Below, in pieces: positions 58,474 through 64,000 of a DNA stretch of 64,000 bases. Within the stretch, counting starts at the first letter, position 1; the number at the start of each line of letters is the position of its first letter. Source of the DNA: an uncultured Acetatifactor sp. (GTDB lineage Bacteria > Bacillota > Clostridia > Lachnospirales > Lachnospiraceae); contig CAJUSI010000005.1 in NCBI GenBank assembly GCA_910589035.1, forward strand, positions 3,898 through 67,897, written 5' to 3'. A program made the translations under genes and the position numbers. The notes beneath the pieces are model-generated. The model did not search any database and was not told the DNA's origin. It worked only from the letters and a program-made list of their open reading frames with translations.

Positions 58474-61400
58474 ATGAAGTATGATGGTTATGATGTGTAT
58501 GACATTATTTACAGAAATGACAGTGCTGTCAAAAAATTACTGGAGAGAGATTCCATTTATTTAAAGACAGGATTTATCATACTGCAGGATGTGGAGGGCA
58601 GAATATGGTATTTGTATAAAAAGGGAGGAATGCTTATTCCTGAACAGCAGGAGTATCTTGAACGGACATACGGAAGAAGAGATATGCTTCCGAAAATCAG
58701 CAGGATGAAGATCGGAAAGGATGAATGTGAATGCAGTTATCCGGCGGAGGAATTTGCAAGGGATTTCTTCATTGGTTTAAGCAGGATTGAGGCCTGCACC
58801 GGGTGGAAGGTTGAAAAGCGCCTGTGGAAAATTCTGAGTGATGTATCCAGACTGTACGATGCGCCGGCCAGAATGGTGAGACCGGAACAGTATATGGACA
58901 GGGTAACCCTGTTAAGATGCGCTTATGTAAGCGACAGGAAGACCAAGAGGAGAAATTTCTCCAGCTTTGCGGATTGGAAATATCTCTCGGCAAATGACAC
59001 GGCATCCGTAAATCCTGCCATATCAGAGCCTGCGGCTGCAGGTTCCGTGTCCTCCGCAGCAGGAATGCCTGGATCGGGCGCTGTATCCTCCGTGGCGGGT
59101 GTGCCTGGAGCAGGTTCCGTGCCCTCCGTAGCGGGCATGTCCGAAACCGGCGCTGTGCCCTCTGTAGCCGGAATGCCTGGAGCGGGCGCTGTACCCTCCG
59201 GAGCGGGTGTGCCGGAAGCCGGCTTTGCAGCCTCCGGCGCCGGAGAGCCGGAAACTGACTCCGCGCCCTGCAGAACGGTTTCCGTAAGCTCCACGCTGTC
59301 CGAAGAATCAGATACTGATACAGATTCTGCTTCGGCACAGGCATCGTCCCCGACGCCTGCTGCGGAAGCCGCGCAGATACCGCAGCAGCCGGCCGATGCC
59401 GCTGTGCAGAAGAGAGAAAAAAAGGCAAAAACGGTAATCAATGATATCAGGGGATTATTGGAATGCGATAAAAGAAGATGCCGTCTGGAAGCCTATGAAG
59501 AGAATATGCTCTATGACATTAAGCGCGGGCATTGGGATCTGTATGACTGTGCGGAGACGCCGGAGGAACCGGCCAGGGAGAAGCTGGTAGCCAGAGATCC
59601 GAGAAAGGATATCAGGACAGGGGTTGTGGGAATTGATTTCGGAACCAAGAGCACGGTGGTAGTGCGCCAGGATGATACCAGCGCCATCTTGCCTATCCGC
59701 ATCGGAGCGGAGGTGCTGTCCGCCTGCCTGAGGGAGAGCGACTACGAGAACCCCACTATCATCGAGTGTATCAACCTGGATGAGTTTATGAAAAAATATG
59801 AGGAACAGGAGGGAAGACCGGAGACCAGCTGCGAAGACTTTTTTGTCTCCTATGATGCCGGCAATGACTACCGCACCTGCCTGCCCAGTGAATTCTATGC
59901 ATATTACGCGGATTTAAAGCAGTGGGCGAACCATGAAAAGGAAAATGTGGTGGTTCTGGATAAGCAGAAGCAGGAATACCGGTTCGGGGCAGACGGATCC
60001 GCGCGGGAGAGAATTATCAATCCCATCGAGCTTTACGCTTATTACATCGGTATGTATATCAACAACATGCGAAACGGCATTTACATGAAATATCTGATGT
60101 CCTTCCCGGTGGGATATTCGAAGGAGACAAGGCAGCTGATTGTGAAAAGCTTTGAAAAAGGGATCCGGAAATCCCTGCCTGTCTGTGTGCTGGAGGACGA
60201 AGAATGCATGAAGGAATTCAGTGTCTGTCTGGGAATCAGCGAGCCGGCGGCATATGCGGTGACGGCATTGGAGATGAGCGACCTGGATCCGGAGGATGAA
60301 GAGGATAAATACCGCTACGGCATTTTTGATTTCGGCGGAGGAACTGCGGATTTCGGCTTCGGAGTATGGAGAGGAGCAAGCGAGGAAGAGTACGAGGTTG
60401 AGGGATACGACTATGTGCTGGAGTGCTTTGGAGCGGATTCCGATGTAACCCTGGGAGGCGAGAAGATTCTGGAACTGCTGGCCTATGCCGTGTTTAAAAA
60501 GAACAGGGAGCTTGCCAGGAGGAAGAGAATCACCTGTTCCATGCCCTTCGGAGAGCAGGCATTTCCGGGGAGCGAGGCGCTGATTTCCAATTCCCAGATC
60601 GCGCAGAGAAATATGTCCATTCTGAGGGAAGAACTCAGACCCCTTTGGCATCAGGAGGAGAACTGGGAGCGCAGATACCGCCATGAGCCGGGAGAAGGCG
60701 TTCAGGGCGGGGAATATGAGGAATATATAGAGATATCCATGTATGATATCGACGGGAATAAACAGCCGGACTGCAGATTTATCATCGATACGGAGGAGCT
60801 GACAGCCCTGATCAAGGCCAGAATACAAAAAGGAATTGACGCTTTCTTCAAGTGTATGACCAAGGCCTTCCGAAGAGAGGATGCGGATGCGGGACAGGAC
60901 GGGACGATGTATATTTTCCTTGCGGGAAATTCCAGCAAATCCGTGTTTGTAAAAGAATTATTTGAGAAAACAATTCAGGACTATTCCTGTAAGCTGGAGG
61001 GGGCCTGCTTTAAGCTGATGGAGCCTCTGAACCCGGAGGACAGCCGGGGGTATGAATATGTGCCCAATGCAAAGACAAGTGTGGCTTACGGCCTGATTAA
61101 GAGCAGAGAGGGAAGCTCTATCAAGGTGGAGAAGAACTTTGAGACGGATGCGCAGGAGCAGACTCGCTTTAAATATTATCTTGGGCGGGAGAGGAAGCGG
61201 CATTTCGATTGCAGACTGTCCCCTGCGGAGACGGAATACGGTCAGTGGATTCGGTTCCAGGGAGCTGCAAAGCAGACGCTTCGTATTTATTATACCACCA
61301 ATCCCACTGCGGATGTCAGGGAAGAACCGCCCATGATCGACAACATCCCCTACAGGGAGGTCACGGTAGAACCCAGGAGGGAAGAATTCCTCTTTATCAG

Positions 61401-61497
61401 GGCATGTGAACCTACGGTGATCGAGTATGCGGTGGCCCCTTCAGAAGAAAAGATAGGGGAGACCGGAGAAATCTGCAGGATGGACTTCGGTATGTAG
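58474..61497 (+). CDS. Hsp70/actin-fold ATPase-like protein with N-terminal extension and repetitive linker
   Basis: A 1007-residue cytosolic protein. Residues 1-175 form a domain I do not recognise (DVYDIIYRNDSAVKKLLERD, GFIILQDVEGRIWYLYKKGG). Residues about 185-325 are an Ala/Gly/Pro/Ser linker with 12-residue repeats. From about 385 an Hsp70-type nucleotide-binding domain begins: phosphate-1 loop VGIDFGTKSTVVV, MSFPVGYSKETRQLI, phosphate-2 loop YGIFDFGGGTADFGFG, and TMYIFLAGNSSKS near the adenosine motif. The C-terminus lacks a standard substrate-binding domain. AAGGAGAGAG precedes the ATG. Such Hsp70-like proteins occur in Clostridia with unknown clients. Confidence 0.82.
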   Translation: MKYDGYDVYDIIYRNDSAVKKLLERDSIYLKTGFIILQDVEGRIWYLYKKGGMLIPEQQEYLERTYGRRDMLPKISRMKIGKDECECSYPAEEFARDFFIGLSRIEACTGWKVEKRLWKILSDVSRLYDAPARMVRPEQYMDRVTLLRCAYVSDRKTKRRNFSSFADWKYLSANDTASVNPAISEPAAAGSVSSAAGMPGSGAVSSVAGVPGAGSVPSVAGMSETGAVPSVAGMPGAGAVPSGAGVPEAGFAASGAGEPETDSAPCRTVSVSSTLSEESDTDTDSASAQASSPTPAAEAAQIPQQPADAAVQKREKKAKTVINDIRGLLECDKRRCRLEAYEENMLYDIKRGHWDLYDCAETPEEPAREKLVARDPRKDIRTGVVGIDFGTKSTVVVRQDDTSAILPIRIGAEVLSACLRESDYENPTIIECINLDEFMKKYEEQEGRPETSCEDFFVSYDAGNDYRTCLPSEFYAYYADLKQWANHEKENVVVLDKQKQEYRFGADGSARERIINPIELYAYYIGMYINNMRNGIYMKYLMSFPVGYSKETRQLIVKSFEKGIRKSLPVCVLEDEECMKEFSVCLGISEPAAYAVTALEMSDLDPEDEEDKYRYGIFDFGGGTADFGFGVWRGASEEEYEVEGYDYVLECFGADSDVTLGGEKILELLAYAVFKKNRELARRKRITCSMPFGEQAFPGSEALISNSQIAQRNMSILREELRPLWHQEENWERRYRHEPGEGVQGGEYEEYIEISMYDIDGNKQPDCRFIIDTEELTALIKARIQKGIDAFFKCMTKAFRREDADAGQDGTMYIFLAGNSSKSVFVKELFEKTIQDYSCKLEGACFKLMEPLNPEDSRGYEYVPNAKTSVAYGLIKSREGSSIKVEKNFETDAQEQTRFKYYLGRERKRHFDCRLSPAETEYGQWIRFQGAAKQTLRIYYTTNPTADVREEPPMIDNIPYREVTVEPRREEFLFIRACEPTVIEYAVAPSEEKIGETGEICRMDFGM
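59032..59250 (+). repeat. 36-bp coding repeat in the Hsp70-like gene
   Basis: Six or so in-frame units of 36 bp encode a 12-residue motif close to AGMPGAGAVPSV. Units differ at several codons. Confidence 0.85.
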
Positions 61498-61638
61498 GGC
61501 AGGCAGGATGTATAAAATCGGCCGGTTCCAAAGGCTTGTATAAATAAACCACACAAGAAATGCCCATAAAAACGATTATAAAGGAATGGTATAAAGGATA
61601 TAAAAGTAAGGAGAGCCGAAGCTGGAGGAAATACGTAT

Positions 61639-62394
61639 ATGAAAATAGTGACCTTTAATATAAGATGTGATTATCAGCAGGACAGGGATAATAATTTCTG
61701 CTATCGCAAAGAACTGATCCTGGACAAAATCAACCGGGAGAAGCCGGACCTTATCTGCTTTCAGGAGGTGCTGCCCCATGTGGCCGTCTGGCTGAAGGAG
61801 GAGCTTTCGGAGTATTACGTGGTGGGATGCGGAAGGAGCGAAAACCTGGAGGATGAGCAGGCGGCGATCGCTTACCGCAGGGACAGGATCAACCTGATAC
61901 AGATGGAGACCTATTGGCTCTCGGAGACGCCTTATGTTCCGGCGTCCCGCTATTCGGATCAGAGTATCTGTCCAAGGGTCTGCACGGAGGCTGTCTTCGA
62001 AGAATTCCGCACGAAGAAGGTATTCCGGGTGGTAAATACCCACCTGGATCACGAGGGTCCCGGCGCCAGGGAACTGGGCCTGCGCCAGATCATGGAAAAG
62101 CTGGGGGCTGCAGTGCTGTTTGCCGATGCTCCCGTCATCATTACAGGGGATATGAATGCAGAGCCGGACAGCCCGGAGATGGGAGTGATGAGGGAATTCC
62201 CTTCCTATGTCAACATAACGGAGGGGATCGGCATTACCTATCACGGCTATCTTCGGTCGGAATCCCCCTGCTGCATCGATTACATTTTTGCGAAGGGATT
62301 CGTCTGTGAAGGTATTGAAAAGTGGGAGGACAGACAGGGAGACGTTTTCCTCTCGGACCATTATCCCGTGTGCGCCGTGCTGCAGGCGGTATAA
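61639..62394 (+). CDS. endonuclease/exonuclease/phosphatase family hydrolase
   Basis: A 251-residue EEP-fold metal-dependent phosphodiesterase. Conserved blocks are MKIVTFNIRCD (Asn), LICFQEVLP (metal-binding Glu), VVNTHLDHEG (catalytic His), IITGDMNAEPDS (Asp-x-Asn) and LSDHYPVCAV (final Asp-His). No signal peptide. The family covers DNA repair nucleases, sphingomyelinases and inositol phosphatases; the substrate is not evident. Upstream sequence is A-rich with several AAGG runs. It stands alone. Confidence 0.92.
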   Translation: MKIVTFNIRCDYQQDRDNNFCYRKELILDKINREKPDLICFQEVLPHVAVWLKEELSEYYVVGCGRSENLEDEQAAIAYRRDRINLIQMETYWLSETPYVPASRYSDQSICPRVCTEAVFEEFRTKKVFRVVNTHLDHEGPGARELGLRQIMEKLGAAVLFADAPVIITGDMNAEPDSPEMGVMREFPSYVNITEGIGITYHGYLRSESPCCIDYIFAKGFVCEGIEKWEDRQGDVFLSDHYPVCAVLQAV

Positions 62395-62807
62395 CGGCAG
62401 TTTCCTTTCTGTATCTGCGTTTTGCCTTGAAGAATTCGGATTGGTTTTTGTGGGTGTCTGCCCCGGGAACCGGTCCGTTTTTTATTCGGAAAAAATGATT
62501 CTATACAATACTCAGCCAGTTCCCTTCAGCCTGCTTTGGAATGTGCATCAGTGCAGTTAAAGAGCTTGTCAGATTATTTATCAGTGTTTGGCAGGACATC
62601 GGGCTGAGCTTGATATATAGTTATATGGCTTTTTTCATGCTGATATGCCGGGCGGGGTGATCCGGAGAGAGTCGGCTGAACCTTGAGTCCTCAGAGGGAA
62701 TTTGAATAAGCCCCCGGCTCATATATTTTAACAAAGGATGTATTTCGGCTGGCTGACCGTCTCAAAATACGGTGCCTGGGCCGAAAGAATGGAAACGGAG
62801 AGGGGAA
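62395..62807. other. 413-bp gap without a recognised gene
   Basis: Short frames only, none with family-like sequence or a good ribosome site. No clear terminator or promoter is visible. Confidence 0.5.
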
Positions 62808-63665
62808 ATGAAAACAATTTATCTGAAAGAAGTCGCGCGGAAAATCGTGCAGACAGGACAGCGCAACTGGAGGAAGACGGTTTTGACAGCCTGTTTTCTC
62901 TGCGCCATGTTCTTCCTGGGGGGAGCCGCGGCGGAGATTACACAGGGCATGAGGGAGACTGCGGCAACCCCGGTGCTGGAGAGTGAAAACTGGGGCCTGG
63001 GGTTTGGAAGGGAAGGACAGAAGCCCACAGGAAATGCCACGATGGAGGAGCTGAAGAAATACAATGCGTATTACTGCGCGGAAGGGGAGGAAAAGGTGCT
63101 CTATCTGACCTTTGACTGCGGATATGAAAACGGGAATACGGAGCCCATCCTTGACGCTCTGAAGAAGCACAATGCCCAGGCAACCTTTTTCGTGGTGGGA
63201 CATTTCCTGGAATCTGCTCCGGATATCGTAAAACGAATGGTGGCCGACGGACATACTGTGGGAAACCATACATACCATCACCCGGATATGTCAAAGATAT
63301 CCGACAAGGCTTCCTTCCAAAAGGAAATGGAGGATGTGGCCTCTCTTTTTCAGGAGATAACGGGAACCGGCCTTTCCATGTACTACAGACCTCCTCAGGG
63401 GAAATACAGCACGGCGAACCTGCAGATGGCAAAGGAAATGGGCTATTCTACTTTCTTCTGGAGCCTGGCCTATGTGGATTGGAACCAGGATGACCAGCCC
63501 AGTCATGAGCATGCCTTTGAAAAGCTTACAGGGCGTATTCATCCCGGCGCCATTGTGCTGCTGCACAGCACCTCGAAGACAAACGGCGAGATTATGGATG
63601 AACTGCTGACAAAATGGGAGGAGATGGGATATACCTTCAGGCCGCTCTCGGATTTTGTGGAATGA
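62808..63665 (+). CDS. polysaccharide deacetylase (NodB/PdaA-like)
   Basis: A 285-residue exported deacetylase. Residues about 24-42 (VLTACFLCAMFFLGGAAA) form a signal anchor. The NodB domain has VLYLTFDCGYENGNTEPIL (catalytic Asp in TFDCG), DGHTVGNHTYHHP (metal-binding His), YYRPPQGKYS and GAIVLLHS. The TFDCGYENG motif and the GLGF preface with GNATMEELKKYNAYY resemble PdaA, which makes muramic delta-lactam in spore cortex peptidoglycan, so a sporulation role is plausible. GGAGAGGGG lies before the ATG. Confidence 0.92.
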   Translation: MKTIYLKEVARKIVQTGQRNWRKTVLTACFLCAMFFLGGAAAEITQGMRETAATPVLESENWGLGFGREGQKPTGNATMEELKKYNAYYCAEGEEKVLYLTFDCGYENGNTEPILDALKKHNAQATFFVVGHFLESAPDIVKRMVADGHTVGNHTYHHPDMSKISDKASFQKEMEDVASLFQEITGTGLSMYYRPPQGKYSTANLQMAKEMGYSTFFWSLAYVDWNQDDQPSHEHAFEKLTGRIHPGAIVLLHSTSKTNGEIMDELLTKWEEMGYTFRPLSDFVE

Positions 63666-63758
63666 AGCAGTTCTGACCTGTGTGGGTGCTTTTATATAGT
63701 CCGTGAATATTCTCGTATTAAACCCGTTGATATTGTGGGAGCCCTGTAATCTCATGCT

Positions 63759-63784
63759 GAAATTGCAGGCAGGCCTGCAATTTC
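63759..63784 (+). repeat. perfect 12-bp inverted repeat
   Basis: GAAATTGCAGGC and GCCTGCAATTTC are separated by two bases, with flanking GTAA and TTAC also able to pair. A short T-rich stretch follows, so it may terminate the deacetylase transcript. Confidence 0.8.
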
Positions 63785-63817
63785 GGTTACTTTTCACGGA
63801 GTGGGGAAATAGGGTAC

Positions 63818-63843
63818 GAAAATAAGGGGCTCTTTTGAGCCCC
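63818..63843 (-). terminator. terminator of the minus-strand gene at the right edge
   Basis: GGGGCTC/GAGCCCC with an AAAA loop on the minus strand, followed there by TTATTTT. Confidence 0.75.
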
Positions 63844-63859
63844 ACATTCTGTCGTCTGC

Positions 63860-64000
63860 TTAAGCGGCTCCCGTGCCGGCAGACTCTGACTTTTCCGGCT
63901 TTGGCCTGGCTGGCTTCTGCCTCTTGAAGATGCATTTTACAGACCGGTAGAGGTTGGCTTCATTTTCTGTTGCGAAGTGATCCAGCACGCTCAGGCAGTC
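63860..64000 (-). CDS. unidentified protein, C-terminal 46 residues (cut by window edge)
   Basis: The visible end reads DCLSVLDHFATENEANLYRS and then a very basic, Pro-rich tail (KRQKPARPKPEKSESAG) to a TAA 17 bp before a terminator in the same orientation. The family cannot be recognised from this piece; a transposase-like protein is possible because a perfect inverted repeat lies just outside, but that is only a guess. Confidence 0.55.
   Translation of the reverse strand, partial: DCLSVLDHFATENEANLYRSVKCIFKRQKPARPKPEKSESAGTGAA

Overview
The window looks like chromosome from a Gram-positive, spore-forming, flagellated member of the Lachnospiraceae (Clostridia). The grounds are strong AGGAGG-type ribosome sites, frequent TTG/GTG starts, textbook sigma-A promoters, a BofA/YaaL sporulation pair, flagellins beside a DUF6240-type giant protein and a FliS-like chaperone, and a Tad pilus locus without any outer-membrane secretin. 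Most of the window is rather GC-rich by eye. The agr-like locus (about 11-13.8 kb), the relic zone (17.7-20.6 kb) and the LysR/oxidoreductase block (50.7-54.8 kb) look more AT-rich, which suits acquired DNA.

Layout. 0-3.3 kb: a minus-strand signalling operon (CHASE2 adenylate/guanylate cyclase, metallo-beta-lactamase-fold hydrolase, GAF protein cut by the window edge). 3.6-10.9 kb: MATE exporter, a 40-bp tandem-repeat array, DUF4358 lipoprotein, MBOAT plus DHHW pair for surface O-acylation, HAD hydrolase, rsmA. 10.9-17.5 kb: an Agr-like quorum-sensing locus with LytTR regulator, GHKL sensor kinase, tandem 12-bp operator repeats, an unannotated 49-residue AgrD-like peptide gene, a transglutaminase/papain-like protein and two ABC exporters, with no AgrB. 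17.7-20.6 kb: gene graveyard (AlbA_2 protein, solute-binding protein, ABC-2 permease, HTH fragment). 20.6-33 kb: Uma2 nuclease, short flagellin-like protein, TPR/degenerate AAA protein, glgB, DUF6240 protein, flagellin, FliS-like. 33-44.5 kb: BofA and a complete Tad locus (two prepilin peptidases, TadZ, CpaF/TadA, TadB, TadC, Flp, DUF5702 and two TadE-like proteins, FHA protein). 44.6-50.3 kb: rhomboid, flavodoxin-SCP2 fusion, HIT, two-subunit fumarase, tRNA-Ser(GCT), secreted transglutaminase. 50.7-54.8 kb: LysR and damaged oxidoreductases ending in a serine-recombinase remnant. 54.9-64 kb: regulator plus NatAB-type ABC transporter, Hsp70-like protein, EEP phosphatase, polysaccharide deacetylase, and a truncated gene.

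Two themes stand out. First, the AgrB-less agr locus: the peptide gene lies behind a LytTR-type operator and is coupled to a Cys-His-Asp protein and two exporters, so processing and export of the signal may be carried out by a different set of proteins than in classical Agr. Second, the window is unusually rich in short tandem and palindromic repeats between genes. One of these, a 30-bp palindrome, occurs as a 39-bp-period array separating a ribosome site from its start codon at 55.7 kb and as a single copy interrupting a gene at 18.5 kb, which suggests a small dispersed element.
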